From assembly GCA_020746105.1 (NCBI GenBank), contig CM036618.1:11354501-11418500 (forward strand): a stretch of 64,000 nucleotides of DNA, given 5' to 3'. Of this stretch, positions 1-13,397 are shown one piece after another (within the stretch, counting starts at the first letter, position 1; every line of letters begins with the position of its first letter). This stretch comes from Trogon surrucura (lineage: Eukaryota; Chordata; Aves; Trogoniformes; Trogonidae). The notes under the pieces are model-generated. The model was not told where the DNA came from and ran no database searches. It was given only the letters and a program-made list of their open reading frames with translations. Made by a program: the position numbers and the translations under genes.

Positions 1-3000
1 TACTCCAGCAATTTATTACATTACCAAAAAGAAAAAGACTTCTGACTAAGGATCTTTCATCACATCCAGCAACAGTTTTTGCTCAACTTCAACTAGCTTT
101 TCTTGCATCAGAAATATCCCTGGGCTCTTACATCACCCTGGTTGTAGACACAGCTGTAAAATCACGCCCTTCTCTAGTCAATGTAAGGCAAAATATTTAT
201 TTTAATAGTGCCTGCTAGGCCAATTTCATTCACAATTGAATCAGTAGTTTATTTCTAGGTCTTTTCACTGACCACCCATTCATCGCTTCCAGCCACAGAG
301 TTGAAAGAGCTGCTGGAAGGCACACTTCAAAAAATCTGTTCAAAAACTGGCACAAGTTGAATGACAAACCCAAGGGCCAGACTGGCAGCCATCTGAGGAA
401 GGCATTGCTCTGCCATCCCAGCCTGTCAACCTCAACTAGGACCCTGTAGAAGAAACACTGGGACACCCCAGCAAAGATTTCGACAGCAACTGACACCTTA
501 GGGCACATATTCAGTAGCAATGGAAAATGCATTGATTGAGTCAAAGAAGGCCCAGCCCACACTCAACCCACTGTTCTGGTGTCCCTCTAGAGCTGCTGGT
601 GGTTCCAGGGTAGCAGAGCTACTCCAGTTCTCTGTTCTTCACCAGGGTGTGGCTACATACAGGCCACCAGGAATGCCCACCAAATCCATGTTCTCACTTC
701 TGTTCAGGTATCTGGTGGAGGTGACCTGCTTTCTTGTAGCAGTTATAGATTCACAGCTCCCATCCTTCAGACGTGAGTTGCCAAGGTGGGCCAGCGCTCC
801 CCCTTGCGCCACAGTCCAGACTCACAGAAACAAAAGTGCACAGGGGGACTTTCCAGCTCTGCATTATGATACATTGCTTCACACAAGATGTAGGAGAAGA
901 GGTCTGCAAAAAATGTAAAGAGAAGAGGTTTAGAGTGATATTTTAGACCAGTGATGCATCTCAAGGGTACTTTGCAGTAATGAGTTCCCGTGCACATTAG
1001 TACAAAGAGCAGCCAGCTTCCATTTTCAAATAACTGCATTGTACAGGTAGCAGAAGTAAAAGTTATAGCAAAGAGAGGCTACAATTTAGAGCAAAGAACA
1101 AAGACACCAGGTTGTAAGCCCCAGCCCCCAGCAGGCAGGCAGTTTCACACATAGTCAGGACAGCTGGGTAGAACTCTCTTGGGGATTACTACTTCTTATC
1201 CCTCCATATTAACTTTTTAGACTGCTCCTTCCAAGTGGAATGGTTTACTTTGCTGCATGTCCTGCCCTAGTCCTTCTCAATATGATCCAGAGCTACATTC
1301 TTACCAAGAAAACCACTCTTTTTTTCTGCCAGTTTTGTATTTTTCCCTCTTTTAACCACACGTGGCCATCTCCAAAGTTGTTAGATCATTTCCAAAGTGG
1401 TTAAAATGGTCAATACTCAAATTGAACAACCTAAATCTCCATGAAGGAAGCTAAGTTTACCTCTAGTTTTATTGCAAATGGATAGCCCCATTGAATGGCC
1501 AAACAGCTGATGGAGAATGTTGATTGCCATTAGAAAGAGAGAAATACAGTTTTTTCAACAACGAAAATTGCACAGTGGCCAGATCTTAGTCTCTCTTTCC
1601 AGTTCCTCATCTTGCAAAAACTTTCCACCTCTACTCCAGCCACTCCTCCACTTCAGTTCAGCTAAATGTTTCTTGGAGCCAAGCTCTTTTGATCCATTAG
1701 AATTTTGTCCAGCATCTATCACTAAAGCCAGTTGGGACACTACTTGCAAAAGAAGAACATAAATCAAGCAGGAAATTTGTGATTTTCATTCACACCACGC
1801 AGGACTAAACCAGTAACTGCTACCGGTTTAGCAAAATCATCCTCCTCCCTGACCAGCAAAGTCTGAGGCATTTTTTTCTCTGGAGAACTATGCTGGTAAA
1901 ACTTCAAAAATTTTTGTTTTCAGAAGAGGATGATGAGCTTGGAAATATTTATTTTAAATGAAAAAGTAATTATTTTATAGTAGCTTCTCAGAAGGAATAA
2001 AAATGTCTTAAAAATGAGTAGAAGGATGGCTATGATTTCCACTTTGGTAACATATTAATCAAGATAAGAAATAACTAATTACGCAACTTCTCCGAAATAT
2101 TATACAAATGGAGAAAATATGTCTCTGAAAACCCAGAAGTATGTGTCTTGGAACAAATCCAGATGCACCAATGCCTACTTTTAAACTCAGTGGGTCATGA
2201 AAAGAGAGCTGGAGTGACTAGTTACAGCAGCTTAAAGTGTTAAACAAACATAAACCATGAACAGCTCTGACTGGATCTGTGCAACCTGACCTCCAGAGGT
2301 GAGAAGTGACCCTCGGACTTCAGAATGAAGTGGAAGAGGGACATCTGTGTGGAAAAGCAGAGCAGGAGGAGCGTTGCATGATGCGATTTCCAGAGAACAC
2401 TCGGGAGACCTTACCTTCAGAAAGTGCAAACACCTTCGGTTTCTTGAGGTGTGAAACTTTTGGGAAATGTGAAAATTTTGGGCCAATAATGCATGGCTGG
2501 GAATAGTCCCACACAAGATAACAGCCTGGGGCTGTGTGGGAACAGACAGAAGTGATGGTTAGGAAGAGGCACCCAAGCCCTACGCGCAGTGCTCTGACTC
2601 CTTCTTACGTCAGTGGGTTTGTTTAGGAGAGCCATGAAACCTTCCCTTTTTCCCAGTTTCAAACTGGTTGCATGGCCTGTGGTCAGATCACACCTCATTG
2701 ACAGAGTCCCACAGCCCTTGCTGCATTCAGCTGTCTGAAATGCCCGTTGTCCCACTCCCACTCTGCCCTCAGGCTTGACGCCCTTGATGCTCTTCTCCCT
2801 TCTAGGTACTTGAGCACATCTACACCCATGGGCACTACTGCCAAGCACTCACCCAAGCGGTGAGACTGATCAAACAAAACCCCCTTTTTTTTCTCTCAAG
2901 TAAAGGTAAATGTGGATCCAAGCCCTGAACTAAATGGCAACAAGTCTTCAGGAATTTGAAGTGCAGACCAGATGCAAGATTCGAGGTTCAGGTCATGTTT

Positions 3001-6000
3001 ATTGCCAAATGTTTTGCACAAGACATGTATTTTATCAGATCAGAGTCACACGCACACTAATGAATTCAGTGAAATGAATGGCATTGCAGTTACTGACTGT
3101 GCATTACACAGTAATTGCCAGACAAAGCATGGCAACAAAGCAGACACTCACATAAAATTAGATTAAAAACTTTAACTCTTGGTGCATCATGCACACTGTT
3201 TCCATGGATCTGTAATGACCCAGGGAAAGAATTCACAGTGGAAAGCAAAGAGGCTTCCTCTGAATTTGCAGCAAGCAGTTCTCTGCCGTTCAGACTGCAA
3301 ACACTAGCTATAGACAGCTGACATCTTCTGAGTGCACATCATCCCTGAACTCTGATTTATATTTAAAGGCTTAAGAAGGATTTATTTTCAGAGCCTGCTC
3401 AAGGAGCATTATGTGAAAGGGGAATGGATAAAGCAAGAAAGCCATAAATTTCAATACAAAAAACTGGACACTGGGTAACCATGCAGCAGCAGAGAATTGG
3501 GTAGAGCACATCAGGATGAATTTTGTGATCCATGCTAAAAAGCTTTTCTAAATTCCTTATTAGCATTCCTTGATAATGCCAGCACAAGGAGGCAGAGGAG
3601 GGGATGGGCAGATGTTTATGAATCATGAAAGAATACTAATTTTTGTCATCAACTGTGTTAAATCACCTCCTCACCCAGCTACCCAAGAAGCAGAGAATGA
3701 AGTTGGGATCTAGGAAAAGAGCTGTCCACCTTTCTACTCTCCTTTTGACCAGACTCACTGCACAGATCACCTGGAGCTAACTCTGCTTTCTGCTGGTGTA
3801 AAAGGGATCAAACTTGGAATATTGTTTCGTATGTCCAGTGCGGCTACTGGCAATAGAAGGGTGCTGAAAGAAGTAGATTTTTCCCCACTATGAAGAAAAT
3901 AAACAAACTGGTAGAAATGACTGGATAAAAATCTAGGCTATCTAATGGTGCCTTAATTATATTTCCTACTTAGGTTTCATCTCCTAGTGATAAGTTCTTA
4001 CTAAACTCATTTTTGCCTCAGATTGCTTCCCCTGTCCTTCAGTAGTGTATTTAAAAGACATTATTAAAACAAACCTTTGTAAATGTTAGTGTAAAAAAAA
4101 AAACCCAAAACACTACCTCCAAGGACAAAGCACTCTTGAGGTCCATGCACGGGTGATGAGGGAAATCCAAACTTCATAAGAAGGTGCATGAATGCTAAAA
4201 AACCCAGCACATTTCCTGGATATACCCCACTGTTAATCTCTCATTACTCTGATTAAACAGGAGCACACAGGTTTATTTAGACAGAATAACAGTTCTTGTA
4301 GAACATCACAAACCATGAAGAAGAAAAGTAAATTCACCTGGGGGAGGACAGAAGTAGAAAAATAAAAGAAAGTGCTTATGCTAGAGCCAAGCCTAAGCCC
4401 TAAACTTGTTCTGTCTCCAATCTAGATTCAAGCACATCAGAATTCAGATGACATCTGAAAGATCCTAGCTAGGTACTTTTCAAACCCATGTGCTATTGAA
4501 GACAACATGAAGCAAAATGTGAAAGGATAGCAATACTGCAAAAGTCAACTGTAAGCTAAACTAACACACACTCTCAAGACAAGCTGGATGCAAGTACTCA
4601 GCCTCTACAGCTCCTCTTTACATTTATATAAAAAATGTATCTTTATTTATTAGTACCAATAAACTAGAACTCACAAGTCCATGACATATCACCATCATCT
4701 TGGACCAAGGTAATTTTAAACAGCAGATTAACAACTTTGAGTTAATAAAACCATAAAATCATGAATAGATGGCCTTTTCTATTGTCCATGGTCTCATTCT
4801 GCAACAACATTAGCGTGTCTTCAGAGAATAAATAGGATCGTATAATGGCAATTATTGTCATGGGCTTATTGCAGACATGACCTCACCCTCAAGACTTGGA
4901 ATCTGCCCCCTGGCTGGGTTAGAGTTCCCGAGGAATTTTAATGATGGGGTATGAGGGTCAGGCCATGCTTGCTACCTCTTTTGCAAAATAGAAGCCCATT
5001 CTGATGGGGCTGACAGAGGCTGGTTGTCGTCTGAGGTCCCCTTGGTGTCTCCAAGGAGCAGTCTGTGTGCGACAGGTAGCCAAACACATCCAGGGCTTAG
5101 TTACTGTAAACGTTATGACAGAAAAATTAAAAAAAAAATCTATAGTGACAGCCACTACTTGAACACTTGTTAACATTTTTCGGGAGAAACCTCTGGTTAG
5201 GGCTAACACTTGCTTTCCTCGTGGATGTGGAACATCCTGTGTCTGTTGTATCCCAAATAACAGAAAAAGGCTGTCTCATGTGCTCATCTGTAGTTGTGTG
5301 AATGTGTTATCTGCTAGGGACCCTAACCCTACTCAAAACTTCACTAAAGCATTCAACAGCACCCAGGGAACAGGAGGAAAGATGTATGTACCTGTCAGTG
5401 ACCAGTTAAGCTACGGACTGCTCACGCCTGCACCCTCCAGGAAGTACCGGGCATGGTGGGAAGACTGGTCTGTTGCAGTGCACAACCATTTTCAACTCAG
5501 CTAAGAGGTGTCTTTTGATTACTCTGCAGAAAGCTAACTCCAGCTCTCACTTAGCACCAAATATAAACATCCCTGGGACCCAGTTTAAGTGGTGAAGTCT
5601 TCATTTTGTCAGCCTCTGGCATAACAGTCCATTAACCTCAGTGAATTACCTTGTAGTCCCCATCCATCAAAGTGTCTGGCTACCTGATGAAATGAAGAGT
5701 TATTTATTGGGTCTGTCAGTCTGTGTCAGCTCAACAGCTAAATCATTTATTCAATATGATTAATTCATTATATCCCAACTGTAGCGTTTGCCCTGCCAAC
5801 CTGAAGAGGTGTCCAGGAAAGTCCCCAGGAACACCAGAGGTAATAGCAAGGGACTGACAAATTGATTTGCATCCATGCATGGCATACCAGGGGCATCCAG
5901 GAAGGCACAAATTCCCTCTACTCTCATGTTGATGTTGGAGCACAGTTTAATTTCCAGACAATGAGCAGAAGGGACAGGAACTACTCAAGGAGCAGCAAGA

Positions 6001-9000
6001 AGCAACTTTATGAATAGTTCCTACCATCTAAGTGAACTGAGAAGATGTGTTATGAGAAAGAGCTTTCAGGTGAAGATAAGAGTGTTCAGGTCCCACGATG
6101 AGCATCAATACCCAGAAATGCTGTTCCTCTCACCTGGTGAAACCTCTATAATCTACCAGATCTATAACATCACTTTGGTTTTAGGCTTGCGACACCAGAA
6201 TTATGCCTCACAACCTGCAGGACTGCATGATCCCCAGTTACAGACAGCACTGACTGGAGTGAGTCAGCCCTCCTATGTGTTACTTGCTGCTGCACCTAAT
6301 CTCCACCCAGCACTGCACAAGGCTAGCTGATGCCTTCCTTCCTTCACTGTCACCGAATCCTTGAAGCTGGTTCATCTGTCATGAAAGAATCCAAAATACT
6401 GCGACATCCATCAGTCCAGCATGTGCCAGCAAGGCTGTGGGCCAGGCCTGACAGCACTGGTGACAGAAGAAAGCATTCAGCACAAAGCATATATACTGAG
6501 TGACTTACACAGAAGGATAGGCAGGTTCTTGCTATAAATTCTTGAATATCTACTGGACTTCCTTCAATTACAAAGCTTCATTCCATGAACTTCAGATGTA
6601 CAATGTTAAGAATTTTTCTAAGGTCATGGGCAGTAATTGAAAGTCGACTTTCATACTCACATTAAAAAATACTGCTAATAGGGAACTGCTCTAAAATCAG
6701 CCCAGCATGATGCCTTTCAGACTTGGTAATAACGAATATATGAGTGACTCACAACAGTCTGCTCAATGGAAACAAAACATGACTTGGCTGGTCATTTGCT
6801 TTTGTCCGTCTTTTGTTGGGGGAACGGGAGGGGAGACGAGTCCTGTGGCAATAGCCTTGAACAGACCATCTCCGTTTCGGATCTGCTGAGATGAAATATC
6901 TCCTTTCAACAACAAAGGCTAAGCCCTGATCAAAGCCCATCCAGCATCACACCCCGCAGTGGTATACACCAGATCCTAGTTCCTGCAAGTGCCCGAGGGG
7001 ATGTGAGAATCCCATCAGTCAAGTAACACAAGGACAGGAGAAAGCGCTCTAATTTTCAGTTCATCCCAACAAACCCTGCAGCCTCTTGGCTTGCAGTAAC
7101 CTGGAATGTATCCTGCAAACAATTAGCAAGATGGTTTTCCAAGCTGATCAACAACACACAGCTCTTCTTTGATATTGTTTAATTCTTCCTCCCCTCCCTC
7201 CCAAGAGCCTTTTCAGGAACTCCACACACATGCTTCTGGGAGTACAATTACAGGACGGCGTGTACAGCAGAAATTCGTTCAGCATGTTTCTGGGATCCCT
7301 TGTTTTTATGCAAGGGCTGCTGTGCCTGTTCTGCCCGCACCCAGTGTGCGTGCAGTTATATGAGACACTTGGACAAGCAATTACCCATCTTGTGTGAATA
7401 AAGGCTTGTTTTTTCAAGCAAATATATGTGTGCAAAAATGTACAGTCTTGTGCTGTAATTGTCTAAAATACCATCGTGGCACAACAGCGAGTTACAACAT
7501 ACCAGAGCACAGGGACAGTCTGCCTCTAAGTAATCACTTGTCTCCTGCGTAGACCCTCCCAGAAGCTCCGCTCCATCCGTACCGCAGCCACTTCTGCAGG
7601 ACGAACACTGAACAAATAAACTATTTTCCATACTTAAAACTCAGAAAGTGCAACTTATACTACTTTTGAAAGCACCAGCTCAGCTACACCTTTTTGCAGG
7701 GTCAAAAGCAGATCTGCACCAGCCGCTTGCAGGCAGGCAGAGTTTAGCAGTGGGCAAAGGTGTCATCCTCACTCTCACCTCGCTCGCTTTCCCTTCATCC
7801 CTCCTCCTGCACCCACCAAGAACAAGGCTCTTGCTACCCAGCCTTCTGCCTTACCCACACGATCACACCACGGTCGACAGCCTACCAAGTGTTGCTGCTG
7901 AGATATTACCTCCCAAACAGCCAAGTCCTTCACAGATAACGTCTCTGAAAATGACAGGTCTGTCTGTTCTATTCTGTTCTCTGTCGATCAGAGCAGGGCG
8001 ATTCCAGTGCCGAGCCATTGTGGTTACGGTCACTGCACGGAAAAAGCAGGTATCAACAAGGGGTAGTCCCCAGACTCATAAAACATTTCAGCAGCTCCTA
8101 CTTGCCTGCTGCTGGGGTTGATGGTGCAAGGGACAACAGCACAAGGACTCGGGACTGGTGAGGCGGATTGACCATTTGCTGCCCCAGAAGGAAATATGGC
8201 TTCAAATCTAGGTTGAGATACGGATGGTCGATGTGATGTTGATCAAACTCTCTTCTCCTCTCTGTCTCTGTTCCAAGGTGGAATCAGGGCTCTAGCAATC
8301 CGTGCAAGTTACTATAAGTGTGCAGTTTTGGGAAGTTGGTAACTGTGAATGTTTCCAAGACAAAATTCTCTTTTGTATCCTTAAATACTTTAAGAAGATG
8401 GAACCACCTACTCCAAGCCTGTAGTTTTATTCTGCGTCTATGGTCTAGAACTGTAATGTGAATTTCCTTTTCTATTTTTAGGAGTTCAATTATTTTAAGA
8501 AAGTAACTTAAATTTGTTGGAGAGGCACACTTCCACGCATGTCTTACAATCACTTCTGAAAGAGAAAATGTTAAACCAAAAAGACTATCTCATGTTTGTC
8601 CATTACCATTGAAAGATAACCTAGCAAACAATTAACACTATAGCTTCAATCACTTAAATACGCTTTATTCAGCAACTTGATTTAACTGTTCTGTTAAGCC
8701 CAGTTGCTGTTCTGAAATCCGTAATATATAAGCATGTAGGTGCTCTATCAAACAGGTCTGTAGTTACCTGCAGAGCCATGCTCCAGTGCAGACAAGAGTG
8801 TGCACTGCTGTGGATATGTTCTTTTCTTTTCTGTGGTTCTGTGTTTATCTGTAGGTCTGTGAATTCCCTCCGTACATACTGACAGCTGATAAATGCACGG
8901 CCACTGCAAAAAGAGATAAACCCTGCTGCAATAGTTTGCTGATAGCACCAGTGTTCAGTCTAAGGCAAACACTAAATCCTGGAAATCAACAGTTCAGGCA

Positions 9001-9690
9001 GAGATCTGACATTATTTGGTTTCAGAAGCTAAGCAGCACAGTGACTTTGCATTGGAATACATGGAATCATAGTTCAGCTTTCCATAAAAGTCTATCAGAG
9101 AGCAAGACTTGGATTTGGGGGCAGAACGAAAACAGCTTGCTGCTTTTAAAAATATTTCTTTAATTATTATTATTTTATATATTTTCTCCACAGATAGCTC
9201 TTTCCTGTCTCTCTTCCAGAGATGTTTCTTTGTATTCAGTAAACAAAATCTCAGACTGGGGACACACATCATCAGCATATTTATGATATCTGACTGGATC
9301 ATGGTCATCCTCAGATTCATATTTCCTTTGTCAGATTCATGATTATGAGGTCAAAAAATCACTTTATATGCATGATTTGTGATCATTGTTTACAAGTCAG
9401 TAAACAATTCCACACTTCACTCATTCTGCCAAATACTCTTACAGAGGAAGTGTAAGTGGCAGTAATTCAGTCAAGGTAAATCCAAGGCATATTTACAGAA
9501 TCCCTGCTGTATTTCTTCTAACTAACATCCCCATCTGGCTATGTTTTCTTATTTTTGATAGAAAAAGTGCCAATAATAGCATGAAGTGATGAGATTAGAT
9601 CCGTTGTCATATACAAAAAGTGCAGAGGGACTAACTATATATCTTTTCTTAGAGTTTGCTTGACTGTTGAGTATTGATAGCACAAACTGT
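1..9690. other. Unique-looking non-coding DNA
   Basis: I see no recognisable CR1, LTR, exon or RNA gene here. The longest open frame (7648-8121, + strand, 157 codons) has no domain, no family resemblance and a composition expected by chance. There are short A or T runs (for example A12 near 4093) but no tandem array. Nearly 10 kb free of visible transposons contrasts with the CR1-rich middle of the window. Confidence 0.6.
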
Positions 9691-9794
9691 AGTCCCAGGC
9701 AGAAATCCTAAATCCATATGGTCACAGAGAAATTTTTTCTTTGATTCAAGAAAAAAAACCAGAATTTCAATTCCGTTGATTCACCTGAATTCAT

Positions 9795-10130
9795 ACTGCC
9801 TTAATTGCCTTGAAAAATGAAAGTTTCACATCTAAGGCAGCCATCCAAGGATAAATAATTCCCTGTATCAATATCATTACGTCCGCAGTGTTCGGAACTG
9901 CAGCAGTTAAAGGTATAACGTTAGCATTTAACAATAATTTACTGTAGAAGTCACTGTCCAGTTGGGGTTGGTTTATTGTGGGTTTTTTTACTGGCTACAC
10001 TGGTAGTGTAAGGCAAATGAGCTCTTTTAATGTCTCCTTTTTCCAATTCTGTTACCACCCCATCAACCTCTGTAAGTGCTGCCACTGGCAATGGATATTG
10101 CTGAACATTAGCGATTTTTAAGAGGGGGTG
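9795..10130 (-). pseudogene. Retroviral reverse transcriptase fragment (broken)
   Basis: The minus strand encodes two RT-like blocks in different frames. The first, near 10020-10105, resembles the N-terminal fingers of retroviral RT: an ELEKGDI-type helix followed by a Pro-Tyr-Thr-Thr-Ser segment where many RTs have SPYNSP. The second, near 9805-9910, reads AAVPN-x-ADV, then WMAALDVK, then FF. That matches RT motif A, with the first catalytic aspartate in the LDVK box at about 9824-9835. An in-frame stop and a frame change lie between the blocks. The palm motif with the YxDD box is not recognisable further on, so the gene is truncated or eroded beyond it. Confidence 0.6.
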
Positions 10131-10149
10131 AGGGTATAGATGTTTCTAA

Positions 10150-10350
10150 TAGATTTAATTTCATTGTATCTGACTCCCCTTCATTTTGTTTTATCCGGGA
10201 GTTTCCATATTTGTCTACATAGTAGGTCAAACCCTAAAATGATAGTAAATGTAGTGTCTAATTAATCTTTGTTCCTCTGACAACCAGAGAGCAATTTTTA
10301 CAGTGGAGCATTCTTTTACCACACCATTAATTCCTGTGAATTTAACCCTG
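10150..10350 (-). pseudogene. Retroviral protease-like fragment (broken)
   Basis: Immediately upstream (minus-strand sense) of the RT fragment, the reading GINGVV near 10325-10340 resembles the flap region of a retroviral aspartic protease. After a frame change, ILGFDLL near 10218-10240 resembles the conserved hydrophobic I-[LIG]-G-x-D-x-L element at the C-terminal end of such proteases. The active-site DTG box is not visible. The call rests on these two short motifs and on position between the gag-side region and RT. Confidence 0.45.
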
Positions 10351-10553
10351 TGTCGGCAAGGTCTTATGCCTAGGTTTGTTCTGTTTCATTACTAATTACT
10401 GATATTGGGGTTTGATATAAAATAAAAACCTTAAACTTATTCATTTTGAACTCACAGGGATATATATATAAGGTTTCTTGTTAGCTGACCGTTGGCAAAA
10501 ATTTGCTATGTGGAGTGAGTGGTATGAATTCTACCCCACAACTTCTTGGTTTT

Positions 10554-10740
10554 TTAACCTCTTTGGTTCCTCTCATAAAGACACAAAAGAGTTAACTGCA
10601 TTTTACTGCAGAGAGGGGTTGCCTGCATTTCTCTCAGGCTCTTAATTTTCCCCTTTAACAATTCCCTGAGTTTTTGGACATGACTGGAGTCAGTCTGTGC
10701 ACCACTGATCAGGGTAGCCCCAATGCTAATGTTTTTTGTT
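10554..10740 (-). pseudogene. Gag-position segment of the retroviral remnant
   Basis: This open minus-strand stretch lies between the protease-like block and the embedded CR1 piece. It is charged and helix-prone (VQKLRELLKGKIKSLREMQ near 10595-10655) and shows no zinc knuckle or other diagnostic motif. Its assignment to the retrovirus rests on position only. In frame it runs directly out of CR1 sequence, which makes the junction near 10745 interesting. Confidence 0.35.
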
Positions 10741-10744
10741 TCAG

Positions 10745-10990
10745 GTTGATCCTTTTCCACCCGACAACCTTCCAGCCACCCTTCCCCAAGCCTGTAGCGT
10801 TGCATGGGGTTGCCGTGACCAAAATGCAGGACCCTACACTTGGCTCTGTTGAACGCATGCAGTTGGCCTGGGGCCATCGATCCAGTCTGTCCAGGTCCCT
10901 CCGTAGAGCCTTTCTACCCTCCAGCAGATCGACACTCCCTCCCAGCTTGGTGTCATCTGCAAACTTGCTGAGGGTGCACTCAATACCAAT
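10745..10990 (-). mobile_element. CR1 ORF2 internal fragment, lacking 3' end
   Basis: The minus strand encodes the CR1 reverse transcriptase palm and following region: [20 protein letters not shown] near 10913-10972, then a DLDRLDRW helix, then, after a frame change, CRVLHFG and [14 protein letters not shown] near 10765-10830. The FADD catalytic box is intact in this piece. The continuation to the CR1 C-terminus, 3' UTR and octamer tail is missing, although CR1 insertions normally retain exactly that end. Both flanks are retroviral-remnant or unassigned sequence. Confidence 0.8.
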
Positions 10991-11059
10991 GATGATTTCA
11001 GCACCTCATTTTCCAATCTCAAAGTTGTATAATCTACACCAGAAATTTGCTTAGGAGCA

Positions 11060-11464
11060 GGGATTGGTTTCCTCAGCTTCTTGCTGGGTGCAAGACCAGC
11101 GGGCTCCTAACACCACACAAATAACACTTTTATCTTTATTTTTCCCAATCTTTTAGGCAGCCTGACATTGCTCAATACATTCTATCGGTTTCTTTTTATC
11201 ACTCCAAAATTTTTCAGCCCACTCCTTCCCAGTCTGGAAAGGGGCACAACTATCTTTTTGCAGCAGTTTATCCATGGCAATCCTGTCTGTGATGCCAATT
11301 TTCTCTTGCATCGAAAGGGGCAAAACTGTTTGACAGAAGCTTAACCTCGTTGCATTCCAGCTGCCCTTGGGTATCAGAGGAGCCGGGGGTGGTGGCCAGC
11401 CTTCACGAGAGCGGCGGCATTCGCTCACAAACTCACACGGCAAAATGCAGCGTGTCAGTGCCAA
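11060..11464 (-). pseudogene. Possible gag remnant upstream of the CR1 piece
   Basis: A 103-codon open minus-strand frame (11153-11464) encodes a proline-rich start (PPPPAPLIPKG) followed by a hydrophilic section rich in Lys, Glu and Trp. Its position 5' of the protease- and RT-like blocks suggests gag, but I recognise no capsid or nucleocapsid motif. It could equally be leader sequence open by chance. Confidence 0.3.
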
Positions 11465-13287
11465 CAGGGACTCACACAGTCAGTGTGAGTTTATAGAAGC
11501 AACAGATACACAAATTCACTTTGATTGCTGGTGACAGTGACTGTCTGCAAAACACGTCAGTGGTATAACCTGGTTACAAATGTGTTAGATCATGAGTGAC
11601 TCTGTAGAGATTTTCTAAGTATCCCAGAGCAGCGCTTGGTGACACCAAGTGTTCGAATCTTACCCAAAGGCATCCCTATGGGGGATGAGAGAGGCTCAGC
11701 CCGTTGAGTGACCCCAGAAGTCAGAGATGGTCCATGGTGGTATCTCCTCTGACAGTGGTGGTATCTTCCCTAATATTCCCTTCTCTCTTGGGACTTTTAT
11801 ATTATTTGTTACCTTTCAGATGGAACTTGAGTGACTCTAGTCATGCATGTCTTTATTGTGATTGGTGCAAACCTTCCTCTCTTTGCTTTTAAAGATATAG
11901 ACTAGAAAAATTTGGGGCGCAAGCTCAGTGAGGGGTAGTTGCACCTCGGAGGTGGGTAGCTTCTGGGATGGAGGTGTGTTTTGGTATTATAATGAGATTA
12001 TAATGAGCATAGTTCATCCAAAAGACAGTATCTATCAAAAGAAGACAGACTCTTGGCCCAGGGTATTAAATGTGCAGTTTACTGGCTCCCTGATGTCTCC
12101 AGGTTCCTTTGTGTGCACAGAACTTGACCACAGTGTCTTCACTCCATTCCACACTCCATGTGGTTTTCTCTTTAAGTCAGAACATCAAGCTCCCTTAATG
12201 TTACCAGCCCCTAAGTTTACCTTGGGAATCTCTGTGGGGAAAGCTCCTTACATACCAATTGTACACTGTCCTGGAAACTTTCTTGATGTTCTGATGTGTG
12301 AAAAATGCTGTATAGGTAACTAAGTAATTTTGGACAATTATCCCACATCACACGATGTGAAAAAAGTTAATCTCCGAGAGTTAGGTGCGTTTGCAACGAT
12401 TCAACAAAGATGGTTGCCTTGCAGCTGGAACCAAAGTCTAGGTGAAAATTTTACTTCCACAGCCACCAGGCACTGCTGAACTTTTCCCATTCCTTCAAAT
12501 GCTGTGGGAACAGGATCCTGATAGAGCAGAGAAGCTGTGGCTCTTAACTAAGAATTTAACAAGTCCGCTTTCAGGTGGCACTAAGAGTTGTAATGCTCAG
12601 GGCCACCATTTTTTCCTAGGAGCTATATTTCTTCAGTTAGTGATTCATTATCACCCGATGCTCTCTGACCACTGGTTAGCACAGTACATACATTCATGAC
12701 TAAGCTTCAAATCCAGAAAGACTGCTCCAGAATGTATAGTATAATTACTCAACTGTCTTTTCAACAGAGGTCATAATATTGTGCAAAGCTCATAGTTTGC
12801 TAAGTGAAACCAGAGGGCTCTTCTTTTCCTCCAGCAAGCATTCCCCTTGCAAAATCCAGAGCTATTTCATTTAAGTGTTCATGGTTTGCTGAGGGAAAGA
12901 AGCCTTTTTTTTTTCCTCTGTATGTGGCAACTGAAAACTAATAAAGTTCTTCCTGAGAGCTAGAGAATGTACAACATGTCTCCAAAGTAATAAATAACTG
13001 CTTGGTCTCTGACTAAAAACAGCTCAGGAAAATGCATCCAATTTTCTAAAGCAATCACACACAAATGTCCATGAACCCTGGAGGCTGCAGACAGACCTGG
13101 GCTTAGGCAGTGACTTTTCAGAGACAAATGCTGCTTGAGACATGGAGCTGAGAGAAGGAAAGAGGGGAAAATCCTGAAGGATGGACGGATGGGGAGCCCT
13201 CTTGCTGTCCTTTTGAAAGGATTCATGTAATCCAGACTTCATGTTAGTTTATACCAATGCAGTCTGCTCCACGGATGTGGAGTTTTG

Positions 13288-13302
13288 CTGCTGCTGCTGC
13301 AG
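13288..13302. repeat. Short CTG trinucleotide repeat
   Basis: Four to five CTG units are followed by a T-rich stretch. It is too short to be clearly expanded and is not in a recognisable coding frame. Confidence 0.6.
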
Positions 13303-13397
13303 TTTTTGTTGCTTTTTTTCAATTTGTGTTAGAAAGTGAGAAAATACGTTGTTACTATTAAGGTGTCTGTAATCCAGTACCAGATCTTAGACCTGGA

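Larger units (their letters stand above)
9695..11465 (-). mobile_element. Degraded endogenous retrovirus, antisense (gag/pro/pol remnant)
   Basis: Reading the minus strand from high to low coordinates gives an unassigned gag-position stretch, then a protease-like stretch, then the start of a reverse transcriptase. This is the normal retroviral order. Stops and frameshifts separate every segment, so nothing is functional. The RT part resembles class III (ERVL-like) elements more than gammaretroviruses, but I hold the class loosely. An antisense CR1 piece sits inside it at about 10745-10990. The 5' LTR should lie at 11.5-12.4 kb but I could not delimit it. Below 9.79 kb RT similarity fades into unrecognisable frames. 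Confidence 0.6.

Noticed and set aside
7648..8121. 157-codon frame starting with hydrophobic residues, signal-peptide-like
   Set aside because: No clear cleavage site or domain. Low-complexity Leu/Pro/Ser content and no supporting context.
11651..11659. gttcgaatc, resembling a tRNA T-loop
   Set aside because: No A-box, anticodon stem or acceptor pairing at the right distances. Also inconsistent with a standard primer-binding site.
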